DNA from: Harmonia axyridis
Lineage: Eukaryota; Arthropoda; Insecta; Coleoptera; Coccinellidae
Reading direction: 5' to 3'
Length of the DNA stretch: 64,000 nt
NCBI RefSeq assembly: GCF_914767665.1
Contig: NC_059501.1
Location: forward strand, 9,426,501-9,490,500
Positions 45,330 to 57,025 of the stretch are shown in pieces. A model generated the notes under the pieces. That model did no database searches. It saw only the letters and a list, made by a program, of their open reading frames with translations, and was not told the DNA's origin. The position numbers and the translations under genes are program-made. Each line of letters begins with the position of its first letter. The stretch's first letter is position 1.

Positions 45330-46840
45330 GAAGTGGAGGCGTGGGGAATGAAATTTTTAAACAAAAGGAAGACATGAGAGAGATACGTCTCGATAGAGTT
45401 GTGTTTTTAATGCTTGGAATAGAGATAAAATAGGACGATTTTTCCTTAAACTTTGTAAAAAATTCAACTCATGAGATGATTCCAAAAATTCTAATTCATT
45501 GATTCCTTAATCTAATTCTCCAGTTCAAAATCGACATTCAAAGTACACTAATCAACAATCCCCTTGAATCGCAAGACATTGATCTTCCCCCAGGAAACCA
45601 TCTACGAATTAATATGCGGACAGAGCACCAAATTCCAATTGCCGGAAAACGGTTCGTCTCAAATTACGTGCGCCAAGATTAATAAAGCGGTCAGCAACAA
45701 ACATTTCCTTGATTGACCTCGGCAGAATAGTCGCTAAATGGAAATTCCGCAGTTCATTAGGGCCCGTTTCAACGTCCAAGACGAATAACTGACCATCAAT
45801 CGGCCGAACAACGGCGGGGTGAACGGTCCCTAAGCATAATTGAACTTTCCCAATCATACGAATTGATGGAGTTCAATTCCGGCCTAATCAGATAAAGATG
45901 GGTCAAGATCGCTGAGTCTGGCGTGCTGGGCGTGTTGGTCGCAGTAATGTGAACTTTCGAGGAGAGTGGAATCGATCTCTCGATCCGATAAATATCTCGA
46001 AATGGACGGTTTGGGTTTGATGAGCTCGTGGTGATTGCTTCGAAATTAACAGATTCGGTTATGATGATTCCGATTGCAATGATACGCCATTGCTGTGGGT
46101 AATCTATCAGGCGAACCATATGAGAGACTCTGCAAATTTTACATTAATTACATTAAAGTCTAATAGATAGACCGAAATCAGTTGAGTCTGCTGGAAAAAA
46201 TCCTTGTGCTAACTTGAGGAGGGCCGAAGAACCTCAACATTCTCGAAGTTTTATCGGTGTTTTATTAATGATTTATAAACTGAGTCATTTTCGCTCAAAC
46301 CGTTCTTCTTTAAAGTTGTAGAGAATCAAATTTGCTACAATTTTGTATTTACAATCTTCTTCTTTAACCTAATATCAACCGAGATATAGTCTATCCGAAT
46401 TAGATGCATTTTCTCAAAATGACACGGTAGTTTAGAGCGAAGCATTATTCGAGGTTACGGCCAGAACTATGTAGAATAAAGCAAAAGGCTCTTTGGGAGA
46501 TATACCATAGTGGGTTTTGATGTTCATCCTAGTGGGATAAAATACCAATACACCAAGGAAGTAAAACGTTATTGGCATTCCTTGCTGAACCCCCCACCAA
46601 GTTTGTGTTTTCCAAGACAATTTTAGTCGGCACCATTATGCAGGCGAAATTTCTCTCCAACGACAATTTGAATTTTATAACGATTATGAACGATGCTTTC
46701 CAGAAAATCCTTTATTCTTCTCACTCTTTCAAATACGGGACCTAGGGCATACTTTTCCTGAACGCTATAAGTGAGAGCGACACCACCTCAGCACCCTTTA
46801 GTATTGGGAAGAAGAAGGTGATGTACCAAAAAACCCCGAG
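45330..46840. other. No gene; GC-richer island 45550-46100
   Basis: Overlapping minus-strand frames of 82 and 107 codons cross the island without recognisable motifs. It may be conserved non-coding DNA. Confidence 0.35.
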
Positions 46841-46849
46841 CTCTCTGCA

Positions 46850-47090
46850 ATGTTGGAGAACCCCAAGGTAGCTCCAGCTCGAATTGCTGACGTTGGAGTT
46901 CTTGCTGGCTGCAGTTGCAAAAAGGCTGGTATGTTGTGCTTAATAGTATGCGAGCACTGTGTGGCAACAGCATGTGAAAACAGCCCTTCAACGAAGTTGA
47001 TACTGACGACGAGAATGAGAAAGATCTCACACTCAAACCAAATATGCTCATTAACCTCGAAAACACAAATTACGACGACGACGAGGATTA
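46850..47090 (+). pseudogene. Cysteine-rich CXC-like fragment
   Basis: The frame from 46850 contains VLAGCSCKKAGMLCLIVCEH followed by CVATACENS, a C-x-C-x5-C-x3-C-x2-C-x5-C array resembling the CXC/tesmin-like tails found in some insect transposon proteins. Just downstream another frame is Asp/Glu-rich (NYDDDEDYTANY), as expected for an acidic tail. It is probably the 3' end of a transposon gene in which a frameshift separates the two parts. Identity is inferred from the Cys pattern only. Confidence 0.4.
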
Positions 47091-47330
47091 CACAGCAAAC
47101 TACCTTCTTCCGGTTATTGTTCTTGGATTCTGGATTCTTTTTACTTGGCATCATCTCCACATGGTCTCTCCAAAATCTCCTGCGAGCTCTGACCCATCTG
47201 ATCAAAACTTGCACCTCCCCGTGAGTGTTATTGCTTCGATACATCTTCAAACCCCTCATTTCAGTTGTTCTTGTCATTCTCTTGGTTGTCGATGATTCGG
47301 CGGCACTGTACTCATCCAAGCTTTATATAG
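47090..47330 (-). pseudogene. RTE-type LINE remnant
   Basis: The minus strand reads TEMRGLKMYRSNN, then VLIRWVRARRRFWRDHVEMM and PSKKNPESKN. This is the MRxLR...RWxRARRRxWRDHV block near the C-terminus of RTE-like polyproteins. The GRPPKRW end is missing and the sequence runs into the opposite-strand cysteine-rich fragment. Confidence 0.6.
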
Positions 47331-47339
47331 GCGAGTCTT

Positions 47340-49180
47340 CGCTTTGTAGCTCATGGTTTTGTTTGTCCAGTTTATACCTTCCAGGCAGCCCCAAACTCGG
47401 CTACAAATTGTTCACCGTTCTGTGATGATATGACCAGTTTCAAATTCTCACGCAGCTAATCATTATATCATATCTATTTGTCGTATATCTACAATTCAAA
47501 TTGAGCTTATGGAAATATCGGGTAACTTTTTTTTGGATATTCTTGAATATTCTGATGATGCAATCAATATAAATTTTGTAGTTTTGAAATTAACAAGATA
47601 TTAAAATTGCAAACTGCTTCATTAAACGCGGCATTTGAGATCCGCACCTCACATGAAAATCATTGATCACAAAAGGAAAAAAAAAAAAATGAATCAGTAA
47701 GTTGGAACAATACTACATACTATTCAATATGAAATCATTATATCATGAATTGAATGAAACCACAATTATTAACTTGAAGAAAAAAACAGAATGCTGCGGA
47801 TCAATTGTTGAAAGTGACATCACAGATTTGAAGTTGAAAAACTTTCTTGAAACTGTAAGATTAAGACATTGATTTATACAAATTTTTCTTTTGACATCAC
47901 CAAAGGATTAAGGTACACCTCAAGGATCAACATCATATTCTGAAATACTGTGTATGAGTTTATTAATTTAAAATAAATGTGAAACTATTTCTGGTTTTTG
48001 AATGAAATTTTCATATAGATTTAATTTCAAGAAATATTCTGATTATAATTTTCTTGTTTCAGGGAAATGATAGCTGGCAAGGAAATGACAGTGATCAGGT
48101 GAGTTTTATATATTTTTCCGAACTTTCTTTACCATTTTGAATGAGAAAGTTATTATGGCGTCTATGGTTAACTGTTATCTACTATAAACTAGCAGAAAAT
48201 AGATGGAATGATTAATTCCAAGTAATACATTTGTTGTAAAAATGCAACATAAGTAAAAAAATGGTAATTGAAGAATTTGTGCCTTAATTCTAGGAAACTA
48301 TACATCAAAATTCATTTCATGCTGAATAATTAGAAATACAAGAAAAAATTATCTTTTTTATGCTAATTCTGGAAAATCTAGAAAAATGGTACCTACATGA
48401 AAAAAGAATGATGAAGATGAAAAGACTCTATGATTATTTTCAATGTACAACTTGAAAACATGTATAACCAATAATCTAATCTATCGAACAGAAACAACAA
48501 TTCCAGCCTTCCCTAAATTCAACCGCCTTCCACAAATATGGAAGTTTTTCTTCGGCCAAAAACTCGTATAACATTTTGGCGAATATTCAAACTTTGCCAG
48601 CTAATTGAGCAATTTAGGCTTTAATGCTCGGCCAGCTAAGACATGACCAAACTTTCCGAAATGTGAGTTGTTCGGAGGGTGATCATCCGAAGATTTCGGG
48701 GGTAGTTTGTATCGTCCCCAGTGCTCCACGCTATGCATATTTTATGGGAGGCGAAGCGGTTTATTCCGATCGAAAACAAGGATGAATATGGAAGCTGCGA
48801 CAGAGCCTACCCTAGTCTTTTCCTAACTTTCTTTCCCGAAGTGAATCTTTGATGAAGTGGGTCCTTGAGTAATACGTCGAGGTAGGTAGTACAGGAAAGC
48901 TTACAAAGATGGAGGGAAAAAGGGTCTCCTTTTATGTTTGATAAGCAACATCACGGACGTTTTGAAAATGCGGACTGAATATGAAGGGTCAGCGGATCAA
49001 CTTTGCCGTGAATGAGTATTCAAGGAAGAAAGGAATATCAAGTAATAAGTATGCAGATTTAACGCTGAAAGTCTACAGTTCGTTTTTCACAACATAGAAG
49101 AAAAATGAGGAAAGCAATGATGTGAAGTAAAGAACTTTTGAGCGCTTGTCATTTATATCTACTTGGGGAACACAGAACGG
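47340..49180. other. Non-coding, apart from the 36-nt micro-exon
   Basis: AT-rich, intron-like. GC-richer at 48500-48900 without ORFs. Confidence 0.4.
48063..48098 (+). CDS. Candidate 36-nt micro-exon
   Basis: A strong acceptor (pyrimidine-rich ATTTTCTTGTTTCAG) and a perfect donor (CAG, then GTGAGTTT) bracket exactly 36 nt. In one frame it encodes GNDSWQGNDSDQ, acidic and polar, with no stop. A length divisible by three allows optional inclusion, as for tissue-specific micro-exons. Its host gene is not visible; flanking DNA for thousands of bases is non-coding, consistent with large introns on the plus strand. Confidence 0.45.
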
Positions 49181-49185
49181 TAAAT

Positions 49186-50343
49186 AAAGGACCCCGCACG
49201 TTTTATATGGAAAATGGCTTTCCGTGAATTTGGCTGAATTTTTGATATGTTGTAGTTCTTGATAAACTGATCAGAAGTGTACATAGCCACAAAGCTCAAA
49301 AATGGACAGTTTTCGAGATATGGAGCTTTGAAAATGGATTTTTTGCAATTTTCGGGGTTTTTGCTCATAAATCGGGGAGCTCTCATTTCTGGTTGGGATG
49401 GAATTTGGATGTTCGGCGGCCAGAACCCGACTGAGAAATGATCTTCCTTATATTAGGCACCGCCATCGATAATTGTGTACACTGCTCCACATTGGCTATG
49501 AAATGAGATAATAAAAAAAAATTGTATTTCCAAGAATTCGTGGGTTAATATCGGAAGTTCCATTCATAGTTAGCTTCCAACACTTGGACTTCTATATTCT
49601 ACCCGGATAGTACTATATTGTATCAAAACTGTAGACATTTTCACGGATTCGTTTGTCTGTGAGATGCTATCATCAATTTCGAGACATTCTGAGGAAAATG
49701 TCTTGGCACCCCATTGTCAGATTATCGAGATTTGTGAGAAACAAATCACATATTATATGTAAATGACATCAATAGTGATCACAATTGTTATCCCTGAGGA
49801 TATATGATTATGATTTTCCCATTTTCCCCCATTACAGCTCGCGGTGCCTGGTTATGAACATTTTGGCTAAGATATTTGATATTATTGGACATCAGATATA
49901 TGAGAATTCAGTTATTATGGTCTCTCTTAACAAAATCTCACAATATGTCGTTTCTCGGTCATGTGAATTATTCTGGCGTCATCTTGTGGCATGAAAAGAT
50001 GTATGGAAGATCTTGGATTTTGTAACTCATTTCATAGCCAATGTGGAGCAGTGTATAAAAAATTATCGATGGCGATGCCTAATATAACCAAGGAAGATAA
50101 TTTCTCAGTCGGGTTCTGGCCGCCGAACATCCAAATTCCATCAAAACCAGAAATGAGAGCTCCCCGATTGATGAGCAAAAACCCCGAAAATTGCAAAAAA
50201 TACATTTTCAAAGCTCCATATCTCGAAAACTGTCCATTTTTGAGCTTTGTGGCTATGATCAGTTTATCAAGAACTACAACATATCAAAAATTCAGCCAAA
50301 TTCACGGAAAGCCATTTCCCATATAAAACGTGCGGGGTCCTTT
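49186..50343. mobile_element. Fold-back element, copy 2 (left arm internally deleted)
   Basis: It has the same termini as the copy at 33.9 kb (AAAGGACCCCGCACGTTT and complement). The left arm is only 49186-49510. It joins directly to sequence matching 35032 of the first copy, so about 0.6 kb of left arm and the central spacer are lost. The right arm (49511-50343) is about 0.83 kb. Divergence from copy 1 is a few percent by eye. Confidence 0.88.
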
Positions 50344-50449
50344 GATTTATTATGATGTCATTGTTGTCTGTTGTTTTTTCCATGTGAAGAGTGATGCTAC
50401 GATTGGCATGAACATTGGAGTGGTAATTTCTCATATTCTGAAACACTTC

Positions 50450-50612
50450 ACTCGCAGTCCCAAACCTAAAAACAATTTTATTCTTCAAAGTTCTACTTTA
50501 TTTGACAACATAGTCGCCTATGAAAGTGATACATGTACTCCAACGCTCCTCTAACTTTTCAATACCCTATCTGTAGAAAGGTTCGTCTATACCTTTATTA
50601 GAGCTAAATATT
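50450..50612 (-). pseudogene. Mariner-type transposase C-terminal remnant
   Basis: The minus strand reads GIDEPFYR, stop, GIEKLEERWSTCITFIGDYV, then VK and a stop: the typical mariner transposase C-terminus. It resembles the 39.7-kb remnant and lies immediately beside the second fold-back element. Confidence 0.65.
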
Positions 50613-50619
50613 ATTACTT

Positions 50620-51050
50620 ACGAGAGAAAAGAGTAATATGGCACTGGCGGTGCCATATCTGTAACTTTTGGGTGACGTCTTATACCATTGTCTCAGTTGA
50701 CAAGACAACAGAAGTTTTTCGGGTAGAAAAATCAAGATTTTAAAACACTTTTACCAGCCAATTTTGTTCTTGAGGGGAACATTTTTTTACATATCATCAA
50801 ATCATTTCATCCCTCTGCACAGCAAGAGCAACCACTCAAATTTGAATAGGAGCGATGGGTCGTGCAAAATGTTGTTGAAAATGTCTACCAATCCAGAATA
50901 TAAGAGTGAAACGATTTTCAAGATCTGATTATTCCTTTACTCAATATTTGGTCTTGAAAATAAAACACTAACCAATTAATCTGGATGATTACCAACGAAA
51001 TGAAGCAGTTGGGGAAGATTCAATTAGAAATAAGAGATGAGTACCATGTA
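50620..51050. other. No gene recognised
   Basis: Lies between two transposase remnants and may be decayed transposon interior. Confidence 0.35.
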
Positions 51051-51059
51051 TAATTTAAT

Positions 51060-51320
51060 ATAACGAATGCCCAAATTTCGATACAATTTAATAAATTTTT
51101 TTCACCTCACATTCTGGAGCCACTCTGTAGTAATTCTCCAAAATTCATTCATAATCATAACTCCTTGACGTAATTCTTTGAAAGATGCGTATTCTGTGAC
51201 ATCATTTTTTGATTTTAAAAAGCCCTATAAAAAGTATGAAAGGGACAGATCTGGAGATCTGGCTGGACATTGTATCAATTCACTGGTTGGTGGTATCTAA
51301 AAATTGACACCAGCGTCATA
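51060..51320 (-). pseudogene. IS630/Tc1/mariner-type transposase C-terminal remnant
   Basis: The minus strand reads CPARSPDLSLSYFL, stop, GFLKSKNDVTEYASFKELRQ and then WRITTEWLQNVR. The SPDL Asp would be the third catalytic residue, followed by the usual LWGxLK block. The rest of the gene is not recognisable nearby. Confidence 0.65.
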
Positions 51321-52122
51321 ATATGGCGAAAAAACAAACGTGACTCCCTATAGCGATTGTCATTTTCAACGATGTCAATAAGCAAAAAACTAAATAAATT
51401 TAGCCAGTATTTGAAGGTTGTGTTCACCTGTCAAATTGTTCTATAGGAAGGAGGGGTAGTTACGGAAATATTAGGAATATTATTTTTTCGTTATTCTGCT
51501 TGAATTTTCTAACCAACAATTTGGTGAAAATTGTTCGCTATAGGCGAACCATTGGGATCAATACCACTACCAAACGTTCTAGAAGTTTCTTCATGACAGG
51601 AATAATTGATTCTCAACTAGTGAGAATCCTCCGTCAGTTTTATGGTTATGGTGAGAGAATAAACATTAAATTTTGCGTGAAGCTGAAATTCGTTATTTCC
51701 CATAAAAATTAACTCTATTTCATTCCGATCGAAATACTTGAGGTCAACATTGAAAGCAAATTTCGAACAGCTATGTTTACGGAAACAGATTATGCTCGGC
51801 GAACTTGACCTAGGCATTGGAGATGCGATGCTAACTTAAATATTTCAAGTCTCTAGGTTGTGCCATTCTAGAGTAAAATCGGCCGGATGGGCACCACATA
51901 TCACTCAAATGGACTTTTCATGCGTTCAGGGAATATTTGCTAAAAAATTAAGTAGTGGATAACATTCAATAGAGAGGGACGGAATATTGCAATATTTTAT
52001 TACACAATTTATGTCACAAACTGATAGCTTGAACTGCAATGACGAATATAGGTTTCGAATGTTTATTCAACCATACCTACCTGATATAAAAGATAATGTA
52101 AGTAGTTGATGCAATAGCAATA

Positions 52123-52158
52123 GTATTTCATTGATTGTCTCGACAATCAATGAAGTAC
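52123..52158. repeat. Near-perfect 36-nt palindrome
   Basis: GTATTTCATTGATTGTC and GACAATCAATGAAGTAC are complementary at 16 of 17 positions across a 2-nt centre. Confidence 0.8.
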
Positions 52159-52299
52159 CTACCTATGTAGGTATAGTGCTATAAAGAATCCATTACTGAA
52201 ACAAATTGGCACTTTCTTTTCAGAAATTTCCATTCGATAATGGCAAGGTATATTCGATAGATCGAGGATCAGCGATTACCTCTGAATTTATCCTCTCGT

Positions 52300-52760
52300 A
52301 TCATTTCATGACGTTGCATGCGACGATGTGACCCGAATCAGCATTCTTTCGGCTTTGCGCCACGCTTCGGGTGGTTCCGTGGACTTCGAACGACTACTGA
52401 CGACTCTGTTGTCGTGCAACAAGCCACAAGTGGTTGCTTAGAAATGCTATTGTATATTATCAACTCATTTTGCCGGTAAAATGTTGTTATTGTTTGTAAT
52501 TATGACTGAACCCGCGAAAGATTATCGAAGTATGTAGTTATGAAGTTCCCTGGACTGTTGTGAGTGAAGAATTTCGAACGCTTGTTTCGTGAAAAGCCAA
52601 AAGTAGGCTTGTGCCATTTGTGTTTATTTTTCGTGATAGTGCCATTTCTACCTGTTGACGATTTTCGGGACGTCAGTGGTATTTATTCATTCATGATAAA
52701 CCTATGTTAATGTGGTCGCTGTAGTGATTTCGGTGGTGTATTTTCATTCTGATCTGGTAT
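52300..52760 (+). promoter_or_regulatory. Possible 5' UTR or promoter of the 53.25-kb exon
   Basis: This CpG-richer stretch without ORFs (for example around 52370-52430 and 52650-52680) precedes the 53.25-kb exon by 0.5-0.9 kb. It resembles an insect promoter and leader more than repeat DNA. No TATA box or initiator is assigned with confidence. Confidence 0.2.
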
Positions 52761-53249
52761 TTAACATAACCTCAAATATTTGGACGTTGCAAACTTCGTT
52801 GAATCCGCACATAACTACATCCAGGATTTATATTTGAGGTTCCAAATACATTTGTGGATATATTTTCTTCAGAAAACATCGAAGAGATAAATAGAATAGA
52901 GCTTGTGGTTATTAAATATTCCGAGTGATTCAATAATTACTTGGAATTCCAGTAATTTGATTAAGTAGTAGCTGACTATTTAATAAATAAATTATCAGTT
53001 TACTAATTGAATTGTATTGAATATCAGATACTCAAGGTTCTATGGGAATCTCCGAAGAGAAAGAAAAGAAGATATTTGATTGAACAATTTAACTGTACTT
53101 CAATTTTTTTTTATCCAATAAAATTTAATTGGAGAATCAACATCTGATAAAGCCATTTAGAGGTCCTTTCATTCATAAAATAGGTGACTGACCCACGATT
53201 TAGCGAACATTCGATAACAAATCAACCGTCAGATCAAGTGTCAACAATC

Positions 53250-53321
53250 ATGACTTCAAGGAGGAAAAAGAAGGAAGAAGGTTTCATTAAGAAAGTTTCC
53301 TCCCTCTTCAACTTAGATTCG
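53250..53321 (+). CDS. Candidate first coding exon, unknown gene
   Basis: The ATG at 53250 (context CAATCATGA) opens 24 codons starting MTSRRKKKEEGFIKKVSSLF and ending at Ser, directly followed by the donor GTAAGTTTT at 53322, phase 0. The frame is open upstream to 53184, immediately after a TAG that coincides with a possible acceptor (53182-53183). The exon may therefore begin at 53184 with 5' UTR in an upstream exon. The peptide is a basic cluster followed by an amphipathic helix. I do not recognise the family. Confidence 0.4.
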
Positions 53322-53329
53322 GTAAGTTT

Positions 53330-54655
53330 TTTTCCAAATTTCAAGTCTAACAATTTTGAATTGTAATTTTTTTACTAACAAATAAAGATATTTTTCTGGT
53401 TTTGGTTCATTTCTTAGCGAATTGCATACTAAATGTTATCAATACAATGTGTATTTATTAGGATATTTCCACAATATCAGATTAACAATATTCATGAAGA
53501 TATACGTACAGATATACACGTACAAATGAAAAAAATCCATAAGAATACAGTTGAAACTTGGATTCATCAATGAACAAATACACATTATTTATCCAATGTA
53601 GGATGTAGGTATACCCGAAAATTGAAATGAGTTATAAACAAGCAAGCAAGAGAGAGAGAGAGAGAGACTTATGTACACTAAAATAAATATAATACCTAAT
53701 TTACTTGCACCTGAACAGAAGCCTGGACATAATTGAGAACAATCATCAACAAAGGATACACATTTTCTCAACAAAAAAACATTCGACTATTTAAACAATA
53801 ACATTATGATTATAAAAAAAAATCAATGAAAAATTAAGTTCCATTTACGATATGCATTGATTAGCATTGAATTCACTAATGACTACTAGTCATTTATGGA
53901 TAATGGAGCTTTTAATGCAAATATTGATCAATGGAGTATTGAAAATACACGAGTTGTATAGATTAGAGATAGAAATCAATAGAATAATCTATTTTTGTAA
54001 GTAAAGAAGGGATCAGCGGGGCTAATGTTTATATTAACCAAAAGGGGAATCAAAAGAGTAACCCAATACTCAACTGGACCTTAAAAATAAAATAGACTTT
54101 TAATCTTTTAAAAATACAATATGTATAAGAATCTGCGGCCCATTCTGAAGAAATTACTATCACATTCAAACGCCTCTCACTCAATGTAGATATTATATAG
54201 AAATGTTGAGAAAAGCTTGAACACAGAAAGTAACGAACCAACACAGAAGTGCTGAACCTGACAAAAAAAAACATACTATCATAATCATAATATTTTATGA
54301 TATTTCACAATATTGAGCATTTTGTCTGAATGTTAGATCAAATGACCTCAAACAATCATTTTATACAAGCCAAATTCAGACGAAAGTTTTTGTACCTGGC
54401 GATATTTGTATCACCAATCTGCATTCAAACGTAGTTACGTTGTGAACCTACACCAATTTTATTATTTATTGAAATATATAATTGGCAATTGCACAAAACA
54501 TTAAAGGAAACGAATTGTAAGGAAGAATAATTATGCACTCCTTTTAAGAGAACAAGATATCACATTTATCGATACCAACAAAATTTAAAAAGACGAATGG
54601 CTTATGATACGAATCATACTCATTAAAATGGTTTTAGCTACGTACGGAGAAAATA
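53330..54655. other. Intron-like, no gene recognised
   Basis: AT-rich with one (GA)n microsatellite. Confidence 0.45.
53648..53667. repeat. (GA)n microsatellite
   Basis: About ten GA units occur in an otherwise AT-rich region. Confidence 0.9.
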
Positions 54656-54661
54656 AATAAA

Positions 54662-54898
54662 TTCTGGGACAACCTGTATAGCGGCCTTAACACCACCTGA
54701 ATACAAGGCAGCCTATTTTCATCGTCTCTAAACCAATGTTCAACGAGCGCTTTGCACTATTGAGAAACATCAATTTTGAGTACGACGGTGAATTATTTTG
54801 ACCTCTGATTCTGGGACAACCTGTATAACGGTCTTAACACCACCTGATTACACCGCAGCCTATTTTCAGCGGCCCTTCGTCAATGTCCAACGAGCGCC
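54662..54898 (+). repeat. Direct repeat of two units of about 95 bp, period 147 bp
   Basis: TTCTGGGACAACCTGTATAG (54662) recurs at 54809, and the match continues through CTTAACACCACCTGA, GCAGCCTATTTTCA and CAACGAGCGC. The second unit is diverged by about 15 percent by eye. No coding sense is assigned. Confidence 0.7.
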
Positions 54899-54899
54899 T

Positions 54900-55950
54900 A
54901 CCAGGCGACCCTATCGCACTTCATCTGGAACTCTTCGACTTCTCTGCCCTTCATTCAGGGCCTCATTGCCATTGTTTTCGACCGCCAGATCTGGATCCAT
55001 TGTGGGAAACTGACGTAACTATGCCTTGGCGATGGGAAACGCGATAACCTGGCTCGCTGTTTTTTTTTCTGCGGCCGCACTGTAACGTCTATCCCTCGTT
55101 CCATTGTGTCGATGGACGTACCCACGCGTGAGTCTCGCGCAAAAACCAACGGGAAAATTCAACGGATCCGTTGTACACACGGTCTTGACTCCGTTTGAGA
55201 GCAGGCCTATGGGATGTGAATGCGTCGGTTGTTTCGAACAATGATTAGGAGATATTGATGGCGGAAATAGGTTCATTTGTGTTTTTTCCCTCGTTTTCGA
55301 TGTATGTATGCTGCACGGTAGAATCTATTGAACTGTATTTTTCATTATAAAGGTTCTGAAAAAATTGGGGTCTCATCCCGTCTCGTTACAAAGCACCATT
55401 TGCATGACCCCTTCTGTGTATATACCAACGATTCTAATTGAAAAAATCCAAGAAGAAAATAAGCAATTTAAATTAATTAATTTAATTACCACAACGACTG
55501 ATAACCAATTACAGCCATTTTGCTTTTGTGAAAATCAAATTGTGCTAACATTTCCTGAGATGAAGCTGATCTCAAGTTTTCTAATAAACTTTTTTCAAAA
55601 CTATTGGTAAAGCTGCTGCAAAAATAGTGAAGGATTTTATTCCCACAAAAATTTAGAAAAATTCACGAAAATCCCCCCGCGAATTTAATGATTGGTGTGT
55701 GATGAGGTGAATAGATGAAATAGCGAGAAATGTGACAAGCATATTTTGCCGAGAAAGTGAACCGTTTTATGTCATTTACAATAGTCATCAAAGAAAATTG
55801 CTCCATTGATTTTTTTTGCCATTTGTGAAAAGTCCATAGTTCTGCCAAAATAATAAACAGAACTAGAAATTTTTAGGCAGTGAAAAATGTTTTATGCAAA
55901 CAGTAGATAAAAACATCAACAAAATAGCTGAATGCTTTCGGCGCTGATTC
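54900..55950. other. No gene; CpG-rich patch 55000-55240
   Basis: An ATG-led frame at 55111 (MDVPTRESRAKTNGKIQRIR, 28 codons) lies in this patch. It is too short to support. Confidence 0.35.
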
Positions 55951-55959
55951 ACAACTCTG

Positions 55960-56345
55960 CTGTTTGATACAAGTACTGATTATTAGCGTTATAAAACGTC
56001 ATGGTGGCTGGAAATCGAGTCAATTTCTCATCTGACATTTCGCCTACTACTGCGGCTTCCAATTTCGGCAATAAAAAAATCTTTAATAGAATGTCTAATT
56101 TCCAAGATCGACCAGGAACCCACCTACCTGGGTTTTGTTAACACTACGGGCTACAGCAGCAATATTCTGAGTTGTTCTTCAGTGACCTACACGGTTTCGA
56201 TTTTTCACATCACTAACTTGCCCCCCAACAACTCAAAATTTTCAACCGGTTTCACTATTGCCGGCTGAGAAGGTGCTCGATAATGATCCAAAAGTGCTTT
56301 AGTGAAGCGAACTGTATCTGCAAAATTTTTTGGTGAATTTTAAAA
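55960..56345 (-). pseudogene. Mariner-type transposase N-terminal remnant
   Basis: The minus strand holds a decayed linker region between the two helix-turn-helix domains: fragments matching FGSLSSTFSAGNSET, GQVSDVKNRNRVGH and RTTQNIAAVARSV in order. It is broken by several stops and shifts. The catalytic part is missing. Confidence 0.5.
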
Positions 56346-56516
56346 AATTATTTAAAGGCGTGGTTTAGGCGTGTATCTTTCCTTTTTTTAATAAAGGTGT
56401 AGTTTTTTCTTGTCAAATTTCAAAAGATGACAGCATCAGAAGCGATACCTGCTCAGATAGCGTTCTTCTTAAAATAAAACCTCTCACAAAAAAAGAATTA
56501 TCGACTTTTTCACAAG

Positions 56517-56716
56517 ATCAAAGGAATAATGTATCAGATATAAAGTCACTCAAAGATCTTATTAAGCTCTTTATTAAATTTGACCTAGCTTTCGGTCATT
56601 TACATGGCCATCTTCAGAGCAAATTGATCTGAACCTAACAATGAATAATTAGGCAGAACCATAACAATTGACTTGAGTGACTTTATACCTGATACATTAT
56701 TCTTTTGATATTAAAA
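56517..56716. mobile_element. MITE of about 200 bp with 37-bp inverted ends
   Basis: TCAAAGGAATAATGTATCAG...ATAAAGTCACTCAA on the left is mirrored by TTGAGTGACTTTATACCTGA...TTATTCTTTTGATA on the right. The interior has the GCTTTCGGTCATTTACATGG / CCATCTTCAGAGC motif common in small insect DNA elements. Confidence 0.65.
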
Positions 56717-57025
56717 TCTCTTATTGGAAAACCCTGTAGTACACACGTGGTTGACACAAACCACAAACTATTTTTATCCTAATTTAAATGAACACGTCTA
56801 TGATTCAACGACGAATGAAGCTAGAAATGACAAATTTCGCATCGCGTCTATAAACATATCTTATCAGCGACTGTCTGCCCGTAATAATAAAACCTTGTAT
56901 TTGATAGCTTCATAGCGTAGATCCGATACGATAAGCGTGACAATCCTCGACCTTGCCACACAACTTCGAATTTCTAGATGGTTGCTTTCAAACGCAGTCA
57001 ACGGTGTGTGTCTATGCATTAACCC

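Noticed and set aside
46798..47319. 173-codon minus-strand ORF taken as one protein
   Set aside because: Only its first third is recognisable (RTE C-terminus). The remainder is the antisense of the cysteine-rich fragment.
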